This document shows positions 17,046 to 26,228 of a DNA stretch of 64,000 nt, piece by piece (within the stretch, counting starts at the first letter, position 1; every line of letters starts with the position of its first letter). A program made the position numbers and the translations under genes. The stretch is from GCA-003244245 sp036266995 (GTDB taxonomy: Bacteria; Actinomycetota; Actinomycetes; Mycobacteriales; Pseudonocardiaceae), in NCBI GenBank assembly GCA_036266995.1, contig DATAWX010000172.1, positions 3,380 to 67,379 of the forward strand, in the 5' to 3' direction. The notes beneath the pieces are model-generated. The model did no database searches. It was given only the letters and a program-made list of their open reading frames with translations, and had not been told where the DNA came from.

Positions 17046-18281
17046 TCACTCCCGGATTCGGATGAGGTCTCGCGGGGTGTGGAGGGGATTGCGGCGTGGT
17101 GGGCCGCCGAGCCAGGGTGGTGGGTGGAATTGCGGAATGCTACCGGTCATGTCGATCCGCCACCGGGAATGGTGGATCAGTCGATGATGTCGGCCGCACA
17201 GTGCGACGCAGTTTTCGACGCTGGTGGGCCCGTTGTCGGCCCAATGAGTCACGTGGTGAATATCGCACCAACGGGCCGGTACCGGGCAGCCGGGAAAAGC
17301 GCATCCGGCATCTCTCACGAGCACCGCGCGGCGGATCGCGGTCGGCACGGTATAGCTGGCCCGCCCGATATCCAACGGCTCACCCCGGGCACCGAGCACC
17401 ACTGGGATCACCCGCGCGTCACACGCGATCCGCCGGGCGATGTCGGCGTTGATCGGACCACCGAACGCCAGCGATGCCGCCCCGATCCGGCCCTGCAACA
17501 CGCCCAGGCTCATGGTGACCACGACCTGGGGGCGTTCCCCACCCTCGGTGGGCAGATCACCGGCATCCAGCGACCGTTGAGCGAGTTCGACCAAGGCGTC
17601 AGCGTCACGTTGCGCCGCGGTGCGGAAGTCGACTTCGGTGTCGGTGGTCGGGCGCGGCGCGGCCAGCGGGCTCAGCGCGGCGCGGAGGATCTCGGCGGCT
17701 TCCCGGTCGAGCCATCCCCCCAGCTCATACCCACCGTCGAGGTCGGTGAAGGTCAACCGCCGACGAGTCTCGGCAATGTCCTTCGGGCGCGGACCGTCCT
17801 GATCCAAATACGCGAGGATCCGGGTACCCAACAGGGAGAGTTGCGCGGCGTCCAACGTTCGAGCGTGTTTGGCCAACTCCGCTTCGATCTCAGCACGCTG
17901 CGGGGCATCGACGTGGGCTGGAATGCGGGCCAGTACCGAGCGGATCACGGTGACATCCGCGGGGCCGATCGCGTGCTCAGCCACCGCCGCAGCGGTCGCC
18001 GGCAACCGCGGTTCGACCAGTGCGCCACCCACTCCGCGACCAGGTAATACGTCAGCGGCGGCGGCGACCCGGGCTCGGGCCTCACCTCGTGATACCCGCC
18101 CGACCGCGCGCACCAACTCGACCGTCGTGCGATACCCGGCCGTCTCCGCGGTTCCCCGGGAATCAACCTCGGCTATCACCGACAGCATTTCCGCCCAGGT
18201 TGAATGCAACCGGGTTTCCAACGCGGCCAGTTCGGCGAGCAGCTCAGTATCACTGCTCTGCCAGACCTCCGCCGTCGACAT
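17046..18281 (-). CDS. DUF222/13E12-repeat HNH endonuclease-like protein
   Basis: A 411-residue protein with an N-terminal DUF222 region (helical, LLAELAALETRLHSTW, YRTTVELVRAVGRVSRGEARARV) and a C-terminal HNH domain: CAFPGCPVPARWCDIHHVTHWADNG, then NCVALCGRHHRLIHH, with the zinc Cys and catalytic His residues intact. The family occurs in many copies in actinobacterial genomes, often mobile in mycobacteria, with unproven function. No flanking repeat is evident here. Confidence 0.88.
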   Translation of the reverse strand: MSTAEVWQSSDTELLAELAALETRLHSTWAEMLSVIAEVDSRGTAETAGYRTTVELVRAVGRVSRGEARARVAAAADVLPGRGVGGALVEPRLPATAAAVAEHAIGPADVTVIRSVLARIPAHVDAPQRAEIEAELAKHARTLDAAQLSLLGTRILAYLDQDGPRPKDIAETRRRLTFTDLDGGYELGGWLDREAAEILRAALSPLAAPRPTTDTEVDFRTAAQRDADALVELAQRSLDAGDLPTEGGERPQVVVTMSLGVLQGRIGAASLAFGGPINADIARRIACDARVIPVVLGARGEPLDIGRASYTVPTAIRRAVLVRDAGCAFPGCPVPARWCDIHHVTHWADNGPTSVENCVALCGRHHRLIHHSRWRIDMTGSIPQFHPPPWLGGPPRRNPLHTPRDLIRIRE

Positions 18282-18595
18282 GACCCTATTCTAGAACACC
18301 GTACCGACAATACCGGCCCGACATTCAGGGAAGCGGATGGCAAATCTTCCACAGCATGACCAATGCGGGAAACAGCCCGGCTGCGGGTTCTGCGACCGCC
18401 GCCGGTCACGTCAAAGGCGACGGAACTACGGCGCCCGCGGGTGCGCCACTGATCCTGGCGCTCGTAGCGTGACGGCGGCACCGGCGAGGACGCCGACGAC
18501 GATGACAGCGAAGAAGGCCGCGGTGAGCGGGTCGGGGTGCACGATCGATTGGATGACCGCGCCGGCGCGGATCGCGAGATTGCGGGCCCGGTCCG

Positions 18596-18957
18596 GGCCG
18601 GGGTTGCGTTCGCCGATCGCTCGGTGCGGTACTTCTGGCCGATCAGCCGCAGCCAGGTCTACAGCGAGCTCTCCCGTCTCCAGGAGCTTGGCTGGGTCAG
18701 CGGCACCGTGGTCGCGCAGGACCGTTATCCCGACAAACGGGTGTATGAACCGACACCCGACGGCTTGCGGGCGCTGCGACACTGGCTCGACGTACCCGCC
18801 CCGCTCCAACGCATCCAGGACGTGGTCCTCAGGACCTTCTTCGGCGAGCACATGAGCTCGCAACGGCTCTCCGAACAGTTCGCGGAGTACCGCCAGCAGG
18901 CCGGACCCAGGCCCTGCTCGAGCAGCACATAACAGATCCCGCGGCGGGGGCACCGGC
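18596..18957 (+). pseudogene. Decayed PadR-family transcriptional regulator
   Basis: The frame holds the core of a PadR winged helix (VRYFWPISRSQVYSELSRLQ, then a VYEPTPDGLRALRHWL wing) and the first part of the C-terminal helices (FFGEHMSSQRLSEQFAEYRQQA). Two lesions are visible. The first HTH helices upstream of the core are missing, and near 18900 the frame shifts so that the rest of the last helix (QALLEQHITDP) continues in the next frame to a stop at 18957. The rest of the 18282-18957 interval holds no other convincing gene. Confidence 0.6.
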
Positions 18958-21900
18958 CTAGCGGAACGGTCCGGTCAGCTCGTCCATCGCCTGGTAGATC
19001 CGCTTGTCGGACACCGGATACGGGGTGCGCAGCTCTTGGGCGAAGTAGCTGACCCGCAGCTCCTCGATCATCCAGCGGATCCGCTGCAGCCCCGGATCGT
19101 CGCCGACCTCGTCGCGGCCGGGTTGGCGGCGCAGCTGCTGGTAGGCCTGCGTGATGGTCTGGATCCGGCGCATCCAGTCCCGGTCGCGGTCCGGATCGCG
19201 GGTCAGCTTGTCCAGCCGGCGCCCGATCGCCTGCAGGTAACGGGTCAGGTCAGGAAGCCGCTGCGCGCCGGTCGCGGTGACGAAGCCCGGCCCGAGCAGG
19301 CCGGCCAGCTGCTCGCGGACGTCAGCCACCGCGGGGTCCAACGCCGGCCCAGTAAGCTCGGCCAGCCGCGCCTCGGCGGCGTTGGCCTGGGTCAGGCTGC
19401 GCTGCACGTGGGCGAGCACGGCACGAGTGGCGTCAGCGAGTTCACCGTGGGCTCGGTCGGCCAGCCGGGCGAAGCCGTCGGCGTCGCGGGGCGGCCCGCC
19501 GCAGGCGGCGATCAGCGCGTCGGCGGCACAGTCGACGCAGTCGGCCAGCAAGGCCTCGGTACTGCCGTCTGGATTGCGGGCCAGCACCAACCGGGCCTGC
19601 CGGTCCAGGCCGCGCTGCACCAACTTGATCAAACCGGGGACCGCCAGCAGCAGCAGCCGCCGGGTGCCCGCCCCCATGGCGCGCCGCTGCTCCGCCTCGG
19701 TGGGCAGCAGCGCGACGGCGACGGTGTCGCCCTCGTCCACCAGCGCCGGGTAGGCGGTGACCAGGTGGCCGGCCTGCTGCTGCTGGTGGGTCTGCGGCAA
19801 CGTCCCGATATCCCAGCCGCGCAGGCCACGGCGTTGCAGTCCGGTCCCCGCAGCGGACAGGGTAGCGCGCAACTGCGGCTGCAGCTGGCGGGTCAGTGCA
19901 CTGAGGTCCTTGCCTTGAGCCAGTACGTGGTCGCCGTCGGACACCCGGAAGGTGATCTTCAGGTGGTCGGGCACCTGGTCGAGCCGCCAGTCCTCCCGCA
20001 GCACCGCTACGCCCGCTTCGGAAAGCTCGCGCTCCAGGGCGCCCAGCAAAGGTTCTCCGCCGGCTGAGCCGGCAATCAGACCGTAGTAGGGCGTCATTCG
20101 GGCCAACAATGCCTTGGCTCGGTCCGGCACCGGTACCAACTGGCGGCGCAGCGGCTTGGGCAGCGACTTGAGCAACGCGACGACCAGCTCCTCCCGTAAC
20201 CCGGGAACCTGCCAGGTAAAGGGGGCGGCGGTGAGCTGGTTGAGCACCGGCAGCGGCACGTGCACGGTCACCCCGTCAGCGTCGGCACCGGGCTCGAACT
20301 GGTAGGACAGCTCCAACTCCAGAGTGCCGAACGACCACGAATCGGGATAGTCAGCCTCGCTGACGGCCTGCCCAGTGATCAGCATCGAGGGCTTGAAGTC
20401 CAGCAGGTTCGGCGCGGACTTGCTGATCTTGCGCCACCAGGTGTCGAAATGCCGGGCCGAGACGACCTCGGCGGGAACGCGCTGGTCGTAGAAGTCGAAC
20501 AGGGTCTCGTCGTCGACCAAGATGTCGCTGCGACGGGCCCGCGCTTCGAGCTCCCCGACGTCGTCGAGCAGCGCCCGATTGGCCTGGAAGAAAGCGTGCC
20601 GCGTCTCCCAGTCGCCTTCCACCAGAGCGTGTCGCAGGAACAGTTCACGGGACAGTTCCGGGTCGATTTTCCCGTAATCGACCTTGCGGGATGCGACGAT
20701 CGGAATGCCGTACAGAGTGACTTTCTCGTAGGCCACCACCGCGCCGCGCTTACGTTCCCAGTGCGGCTCGCTGTAGCTTCGTTTCACCAGGTCACCGGCC
20801 AGTGATTCGACCCACTGCGGCTCGATCCGCGCGGCGATCCGACCCCATAGCCTGGAGGTCTCCACCAGCTCCGCGGCCATCACCCAGCGCGGCGGCTTGC
20901 GAAACAGTGCCGATCCCGGGAAGACAGCGAATCGTGCGCCGCGGGCGCCGAGATAATCGCGGGTCTCGGGATCGAGCAGCCCGACATGAGAGAGTAGCCC
21001 GGCCAGTAATGAGATATGCACCTGCTGCGAGTCGGCCGGCACCGTGTTCGGCGCCATCCGCAGGTCGCGGGTGATCCGGCGTAACTGACTGTGCAGGTCC
21101 TGCCACTCCCGCACCCGCAGGTAGTGCAGGTACTCCGTCTTGCACAGCTTGCGGAACTGGTTGGAGGACAGCGCTTCCTGCTGCTCGTCGAGATGGCGCC
21201 AGAGACTGAGGAAACTCAGGAAGTCGGAGTCCAAGCTGGCGAACCTCGCGTGCTGGGCGTCGGCGGCCGCCTCGGCGTCGGTCGGGCGCTCCCGCGGATC
21301 CTGAATGGACAGCGCCGCGACGATCACCAAGACTTCGTGCAGGCAACCGTTCTCCTTGGCCGCCACCACCATCCGGGCCAGCCGGGGGTCCAGCGGCAGC
21401 TGCACCAGCGTGCGCCCGATCCGGGTGAGCCGCAAAGTCGGTGGCTCTTCGGGGTGGTCTTCAAGGCCGGCCAACCCCGGGGTGGGCCGGCCTTGAAGAG
21501 CACCCAACTCGCGCAGCAGCACGACGCCGTCGGAGATCTGCCGGCGGTCCGGCGGGTCGATGAACCCGAACGTGGCTACCTCCCCCAGGTTCAGCGCCAT
21601 CATCTGCAGGATCACCGACGCCAGGTGGGTGCGCACGATCTCCGGCTCGGTGAACTCCGGGCGCGACTGGAGGTCCTCCACCGAATACAACCGGATGCAG
21701 ATGCCGTCGCTGGTGCGCCCGCACCGTCCGGCGCGCTGGGTGGCCGAGGCCTGCGAGACGGGTTCGATCGGCAGCCGCTGCACCTTCAAGCGACGGCTGT
21801 AGCGGGAGATCCGAGCCGTACCCGAATCGATCACGTACCGGATCCCCGGCACCGTCAGCGACGTCTCGGCGACATTGGTGGCCAGCACGATCCGGCACGT

Positions 21901-22773
21901 GCGGTGTGGCTGAAAGACCCGGTGCTGCTCGGCCGCGGACAGCCGGGCATACAGCGGCAGGATCTCGGTGCCCGGCAGTTCCAGCGCGTGCAATGCATCC
22001 CGGGTGTCGCGGATCTCCCGCTCGCCGGACAGGAATACCAGGATGTCGCCGGGGCCCCCGCTGCGCAGTTCCGTCACCGCGTCGCAGATCGCCTGGGTCT
22101 GGTCGCGATCGTCGTCGCGATCCACTCCATAGGGACGGTAACGGATCTCAACCGGGTAGGTACGGCCGGAGACCTCGATCACCGGGGCACCGTCGAAGTA
22201 CCGGGAGAACCGCTCGGGGTCGATGGTCGCCGAGGTGATGATCAGTCGTAGGTCGGGACGGCGAGGCAGCAACTGCTTGAGGTAACCCAGGATGAAGTCG
22301 ATGTTCAGCGAGCGTTCGTGCGCCTCGTCGATGATCAGTGTGTCGTACTGTGCCAGGGTGGGGTCGGACTGGATCTCGGCCAGCAGAATCCCGTCGGTCA
22401 TCAGCTTGACCAGGGTCTCCCCGGATGCGTGATCGGTGAAGCGCACCTTCCAGCCGACCGCACCACCGACCGGGACGTCCAGTTCCTCGGCGATGCGCTC
22501 GGCGACCGTACGCGCGGCGAGCCTGCGTGGTTGGGTGTGCCCGATGATGCCCCGGACCCCGCGGCCCAGCTCCAGACAGATTTTGGGGATCTGGGTGGTC
22601 TTCCCGGAACCGGTCTCCCCAGCGATCACCACCACCTGATGGTCCCGGATCGCCGCGGAGATCCCGCCGGTGTGCTGGCTGATCGGCAGCGCCTGCGGGT
22701 AGCGGATCTGCGGCACCGCAGCCGCCCGACGGGCGATGCACAGCTCGGCTGACGATTCGCGCACAATGGTCAC
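18958..22773 (-). CDS. hrpA: ATP-dependent RNA helicase HrpA
   Basis: A 1271-residue DEAH-box helicase. Order: motif I GETGSGKTTQIPKICLELG near residue 53, motif II DEAHERSLNIDF near 150, SAT motif, RecA2 with TNVAETSLTVPGI and the QRAGRCGRTSDG motif VI near 345, then the HA2/OB region and the long C-terminal DUF3418 domain typical of HrpA. Bacterial HrpA rescues stalled ribosomes on mRNA. Full family length; GTG start. It is monocistronic and divergent from the hydrolase gene. Confidence 0.93.
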   Translation of the reverse strand: MTIVRESSAELCIARRAAAVPQIRYPQALPISQHTGGISAAIRDHQVVVIAGETGSGKTTQIPKICLELGRGVRGIIGHTQPRRLAARTVAERIAEELDVPVGGAVGWKVRFTDHASGETLVKLMTDGILLAEIQSDPTLAQYDTLIIDEAHERSLNIDFILGYLKQLLPRRPDLRLIITSATIDPERFSRYFDGAPVIEVSGRTYPVEIRYRPYGVDRDDDRDQTQAICDAVTELRSGGPGDILVFLSGEREIRDTRDALHALELPGTEILPLYARLSAAEQHRVFQPHRTCRIVLATNVAETSLTVPGIRYVIDSGTARISRYSRRLKVQRLPIEPVSQASATQRAGRCGRTSDGICIRLYSVEDLQSRPEFTEPEIVRTHLASVILQMMALNLGEVATFGFIDPPDRRQISDGVVLLRELGALQGRPTPGLAGLEDHPEEPPTLRLTRIGRTLVQLPLDPRLARMVVAAKENGCLHEVLVIVAALSIQDPRERPTDAEAAADAQHARFASLDSDFLSFLSLWRHLDEQQEALSSNQFRKLCKTEYLHYLRVREWQDLHSQLRRITRDLRMAPNTVPADSQQVHISLLAGLLSHVGLLDPETRDYLGARGARFAVFPGSALFRKPPRWVMAAELVETSRLWGRIAARIEPQWVESLAGDLVKRSYSEPHWERKRGAVVAYEKVTLYGIPIVASRKVDYGKIDPELSRELFLRHALVEGDWETRHAFFQANRALLDDVGELEARARRSDILVDDETLFDFYDQRVPAEVVSARHFDTWWRKISKSAPNLLDFKPSMLITGQAVSEADYPDSWSFGTLELELSYQFEPGADADGVTVHVPLPVLNQLTAAPFTWQVPGLREELVVALLKSLPKPLRRQLVPVPDRAKALLARMTPYYGLIAGSAGGEPLLGALERELSEAGVAVLREDWRLDQVPDHLKITFRVSDGDHVLAQGKDLSALTRQLQPQLRATLSAAGTGLQRRGLRGWDIGTLPQTHQQQQAGHLVTAYPALVDEGDTVAVALLPTEAEQRRAMGAGTRRLLLLAVPGLIKLVQRGLDRQARLVLARNPDGSTEALLADCVDCAADALIAACGGPPRDADGFARLADRAHGELADATRAVLAHVQRSLTQANAAEARLAELTGPALDPAVADVREQLAGLLGPGFVTATGAQRLPDLTRYLQAIGRRLDKLTRDPDRDRDWMRRIQTITQAYQQLRRQPGRDEVGDDPGLQRIRWMIEELRVSYFAQELRTPYPVSDKRIYQAMDELTGPFR

Positions 22774-22824
22774 TTACCCTAGAGCACTAGTTACTGGCGG
22801 GTTACATGTCGATACAGTGTCGGT

Positions 22825-23610
22825 GTGGAGCTGGCCTATAACCGGTGTGGCGCGGGGCCGCCGCTCGTTTTGCTGCACGGTGCCGGGCACCGGCGGCAAG
22901 GCTGGCTCCCGGTCGAGGAGCGGTTGGCCAAGCACCGCGATGTGATCTCCGTAGACTTTCCGGGATTCGGCGAGTCCCCTCCGCTGCCGGACCACCTATC
23001 CTACGAGCTGGACACTGCGGTGATCGTGCTCAAGGAGTTCTTCGCGGACCTCGGCCTGGATCGGCCACACGTGGCGGGGAACTCGATGGGTGGTTTGGTC
23101 TCGCTCGTGCTTGCCCAGCATGGGATGGTCAGCAGTGCGACGGCGCTGTCACCAGCGGGTCTGTGGACACCGATTGACCGGCGCGTGTCGCTGGCCTTGA
23201 TCCGGTCGATTCTCCGCACGGCGCAATGGATGCCACCGAAGCTCGCGCACCGGTTGTCCCGATCGGCGGCCGGGCGCACCCTCATGTGCCGGTTCATGTT
23301 CGGCCGTCCGGACCTGCTCGAGCCACAGGTGCTGCTCGACGACATGCAGGCGATGATCAACGCGGTCGGTTTCATTCCCAGCCTGGCGGCCGGAGAAAAG
23401 ATCGTCTTCACCGGCCCGGTGCCGGACGTCCCGGTGACCGTCGCATGGGGGGCCCGGGACCTGCTATTCCGGCGCCCTCGGGCCGAATCAGTCCGTCGAC
23501 TGATCCCGCACGTCCAACTGCTGCGGCTGCCCGGCTGTGGGCACGTGCCGATGAACGACAATCCCGAACTGGTGGCCCACGTCCTGCTCACCGGCAGTGA
23601 CCACAGTTAG
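22825..23610 (+). CDS. Alpha/beta-fold hydrolase
   Basis: A 261-residue hydrolase: oxyanion region LVLLHGAGHRRQGW, nucleophile elbow AGNSMGGL (Ser near 93), acid in WGARDLLF and base in LPGCGHVPMND. The lid (PPKLAHRLSRSAAGR) is typical of small esterase/epoxide-hydrolase-like members. GTG start. The substrate cannot be assigned. Confidence 0.87.
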   Translation: MELAYNRCGAGPPLVLLHGAGHRRQGWLPVEERLAKHRDVISVDFPGFGESPPLPDHLSYELDTAVIVLKEFFADLGLDRPHVAGNSMGGLVSLVLAQHGMVSSATALSPAGLWTPIDRRVSLALIRSILRTAQWMPPKLAHRLSRSAAGRTLMCRFMFGRPDLLEPQVLLDDMQAMINAVGFIPSLAAGEKIVFTGPVPDVPVTVAWGARDLLFRRPRAESVRRLIPHVQLLRLPGCGHVPMNDNPELVAHVLLTGSDHS

Positions 23611-23633
23611 ACGCGCGCTCGAGACCTCCTGAC

Positions 23634-24362
23634 TCAGCGGGTGTCGAGCACGAGGTAGCCCTCCGCCAGCCGACCCGGCGGCAAACCTGCGGCTTGGGCC
23701 TGCATGGCGCCCCAGCCTCGCATCCGCTCCTCCAAACCTGTCATGTGCGCGGTCTGACTGGCGTGCGCGCGCAGCGCGGCGATCTTGCGATGGAAAGTAT
23801 CGGTGATGTCGACGTAGTGGTCGGCCCGGTCGTTGGCGCTCGCCACCCAGACCTCGGGCACGGTATGTGCTTCCAAACCCTCCTCGGCGAGCAGTTCGGG
23901 ATGGGCGTAGGGGTTGCGGGCGTCCGGATAGATCGCGCACAGCGCTGCTTCACCGGCCGCCTGGTGGTCGGGATGACTAACGTAAACGTTGCGCAGGTCG
24001 CGCTGCGGGGACGGGACCACTACCCGATCCGGACGAGTCCGGCGGATCGCGCGGGTGATGTCGCGCCGCAGCGCGAAGCTCACGACCAGCCGGCCGTCGG
24101 GGTAGCCGAGGAAATCGACGTCGGTGACGCCCACTGCGGCGGCTGCCTTGCGTTGCTCGTCCTGCCGGATGCCCCCGATCGCTGAGCGGGGCACCTTCGG
24201 GTCGAAACCGCCGGCGTCACCGTTGGTCACGATGCAGTAGAACACCTCGATCCCCGCGTCGGTCCAGGTCGCGATCGTGCCGGCGGATCCGAAGTCCACG
24301 TCGTCTGGATGTGCCGCGACTACCAGGATTCGTTGCACTGGCTGCGCCTGCTCAGCTGGCAC
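23634..24362 (-). CDS. PIG-L (LmbE-like) family deacetylase
   Basis: A 242-residue zinc deacetylase: AAHPDDVDFGSAGT near residue 16 carries the metal His/Asp/Asp, TNGDAGGFD follows, and the second metal His lies in SHPDHQAAGEAA near residue 130. Members of this subgroup remove acetyl from N-acetylglucosaminyl compounds, including mycothiol intermediates and conjugates, but the substrate here is open. Intact, unlike the truncated homologue at 37214. Confidence 0.88.
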   Translation of the reverse strand: MPAEQAQPVQRILVVAAHPDDVDFGSAGTIATWTDAGIEVFYCIVTNGDAGGFDPKVPRSAIGGIRQDEQRKAAAAVGVTDVDFLGYPDGRLVVSFALRRDITRAIRRTRPDRVVVPSPQRDLRNVYVSHPDHQAAGEAALCAIYPDARNPYAHPELLAEEGLEAHTVPEVWVASANDRADHYVDITDTFHRKIAALRAHASQTAHMTGLEERMRGWGAMQAQAAGLPPGRLAEGYLVLDTR

Positions 24363-24486
24363 GGCACTCTCCTCACGTCGGCCTCATCATCCGGCAACGC
24401 CAACGATCTTGGCAGCCTTCCCTGACGGGCGGATGTGTTTCGGGCAAAAAGGGCTTGAACCCGACGTGGCGTGAGGACTTGCTTAA

Positions 24487-24504
24487 GGCACACAAACCCT
24501 GATC
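24487..24504. repeat. Half-copy of the 55.5-kb intergenic inverted repeat
   Basis: GGCACACAAACCCTGATC matches 15 of 18 bases of the right arm (55512-55529) of the larger element downstream of arsA's neighbour genes. No matching left arm was found nearby. It overlaps the last bases of the SLT-domain gene. Confidence 0.35.
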
Positions 24505-25399
24505 ACTGTGTTGCAGCCACGGTGTGAGGGGCCGCTGCCTGAGGAGCAGGTGCTTGAGGGGCCGGTGCCTGACGAACCGCTGCTTGAGCAGCCGCTGCGT
24601 GAGGAGTGGCTGCCCCGACGGGTAGCGGCTCGTCGGTCCACAGGGTGCGTAGCTGGGAGGCGTACTCGTTGAGGTCATAGGACGAGCAACCGGAGCCGCC
24701 GTAGCCGATGTAGTTGCCGTGGGCGTCGCGCCGACCGCCTGCCATCACGGCGCCGAGGCCGTGGTGGGCGATCATGCTGCGGATTCCGGCGGTGATGTTG
24801 GCCACTGGATCGGTGATCGATCGGCTGGCCAGGCTGGGCAGCACGCAGGCTCTGAAGGTGCTGGGGATGGTCTGCATGAGACCTTGCGAAGGGTTGCCCG
24901 CAGCGGCGTTGCTGTCCCAGTTGTTGATCGCGTTGGGGTTCCCGCCGGATTCGTGCATGATGATCGACCTGACGCCCTCTGCGAGGGCTTGGGGCAGTCC
25001 CATCAGTCCGAGAGCCTTGGCGATCCAACCGTCGAGGCTGTGACTGTTGCCGGCTTGGTAGGGCTGCCCGAGGCGATTTTGGATGGCCTCCTGGTACGCC
25101 GTCGCCCGGTCCGCCCGCTCGACGGCGCGGCGCAGCGCTGATACTCCGCTTGCGGTATCACGGGGAAGGCTGACCTGCAGAACCTCGGGTTCGTAGGACG
25201 GTCCGGTCACCGCGGCCGGCGCGACCTCGGCAACCTGCTCAGACGCCAGAGCTGTCGCGGAATGCATCGAATGACCGGCGACGGCCAGAGCGCCAGCGGC
25301 AACCGCTGCCGTCACCGCGCGACCCCGCACCGCCGGACCTGGCCGGGGCACGCGATGCGTGCCGCGAGGTTTGGAGTCGGGCGTGTGGGGGGATACCAA
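24503..25399 (-). CDS. Secreted lytic-transglycosylase-like (SLT domain) protein
   Basis: An approximately 298-residue secreted protein. A signal-like segment (AVTAAVAAGALAVAGHSMHS) precedes a spacer and a C-terminal SLT/lysozyme-like domain: MHESGGNPNAINNWDSNA (catalytic Glu), GNPSQGLMQTIPSTF and ITAGIRSMIAHHGLG. The C-terminus is a degenerate Ala/Pro/Gln repeat. The start is uncertain: TTG 25399 gives a normal signal peptide but no clear ribosome binding site; GTG 25351 is an alternative. It should cleave peptidoglycan or assist wall remodelling. Confidence 0.82.
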   Translation of the reverse strand: MVSPHTPDSKPRGTHRVPRPGPAVRGRAVTAAVAAGALAVAGHSMHSATALASEQVAEVAPAAVTGPSYEPEVLQVSLPRDTASGVSALRRAVERADRATAYQEAIQNRLGQPYQAGNSHSLDGWIAKALGLMGLPQALAEGVRSIIMHESGGNPNAINNWDSNAAAGNPSQGLMQTIPSTFRACVLPSLASRSITDPVANITAGIRSMIAHHGLGAVMAGGRRDAHGNYIGYGGSGCSSYDLNEYASQLRTLWTDEPLPVGAATPHAAAAQAAVRQAPAPQAPAPQAAAPHTVAATQ

Positions 25400-25785
25400 A
25401 GCCGGATGCTGCCGACAGCCGCGTGGGGAGCGGTGACGCGCCAACTTTAAAGTCCCTTCCGCGCCGGGGACCTGGTTTCGCGTGCCGGGCCAGCCGCCGC
25501 CTCGGTTCGGGGGACACCGGGACGACACCTACTCGCGACCAGATCGTGATCTGCGACCGACGGAAAGTAACGGTAGGGCCACGACGACGGCAAACGCCGC
25601 ACCTGGGCCGGAGTGTCGCTTGCGCCCGGTGTATCAGCCGGCGCGACAAGCGGTCGGAAACCGACGTGCCGCGCGGTTGTGGTGTGCGCCCGGCCGACGA
25701 CGAGCGGCGCGCGGGGCGCGTGCGCAACCGGCGGCTGGCGTTGCTCCGTTTATCGCAGCGCCGGTTCGTCGCGTTACTAACCGTG
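25400..25785. other. Long intergenic region upstream of the SLT gene, no gene recognised
   Basis: About 390 bases between the SLT gene and the DoxX gene. It may be a long 5' leader for the SLT gene. I looked for the conserved blocks of the cyclic-di-AMP (ydaO) riboswitch that often precedes actinobacterial wall hydrolases and did not find them. A T-rich CTTTAAAG patch lies near 25446. Confidence 0.5.
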
Positions 25786-26187
25786 TTACTTACCGGGTCC
25801 GGCCGCGGCGCGACGGTAGACCAGTGCTGCCCACAGGACCAGTGGAATCTGTAGCGGCAACCGTCCATAGGCCAGTGCGCGCATCCAGACCGGCCGGTCG
25901 GACCAGTCGATCGCCATCTTCACGTTGGCCGGGAACACCGCGATGAACAGCAGCGCGGCGAGCAGGCCACCGAGCCGCCGAGTGCGGGGAATCGCGATCA
26001 GCGCCGCGGTCATCAACTCGACCAGCCCGGACAGATGGGTCCAGGTGCGGGCCGCGCCGGGCAGCTGCTCGGGGACGATCGCGTCGAATGACCCGGGTGC
26101 CGCGAAATGCAGCGCTCCGGTGCTGGTGAACAGGACGACCAGCCCTGCTGCCGCGGTGGGCCGGCGAGCGCTTGAGTTCGACGTCAT
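25786..26187 (-). CDS. DoxX-family membrane protein
   Basis: A 133-residue protein with four hydrophobic helices in the DoxX arrangement (GLVVLFTSTGALHFAAP, TWTHLSGLVELMTAALIAI, LGGLLAALLFIAVFPANVKMAI, LQIPLVLWAALVY). ATG 26187 is preferred to an ATG at 26223. The family is of unclear function, linked in mycobacteria to redox stress complexes. Divergent from the hsdR remnant. Confidence 0.8.
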   Translation of the reverse strand: MTSNSSARRPTAAAGLVVLFTSTGALHFAAPGSFDAIVPEQLPGAARTWTHLSGLVELMTAALIAIPRTRRLGGLLAALLFIAVFPANVKMAIDWSDRPVWMRALAYGRLPLQIPLVLWAALVYRRAAAGPGK

Positions 26188-26228
26188 CACGACAAGCCTA
26201 CGGCGGCAGCCACCAATCAGCATCCGGG

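Noticed and set aside
18426..18953. Minus-strand frame ending in a hydrophobic segment
   Set aside because: Mostly antisense to the PadR remnant; only about 30 residues (TAAFFAVIVVGVLAGAAV) look like a membrane helix, not enough to call a gene.
19036..20067. Long plus-strand frame inside hrpA
   Set aside because: Shadow of the hrpA gene caused by GC-rich codon usage; Gln/Arg/Val-rich with no motif.
25400..25785. Possible cyclic-di-AMP riboswitch before the SLT gene
   Set aside because: The conserved AGCTAACCTCGTAGGC-type block and other ydaO motif elements are not present; GC-rich hairpins alone are not evidence.
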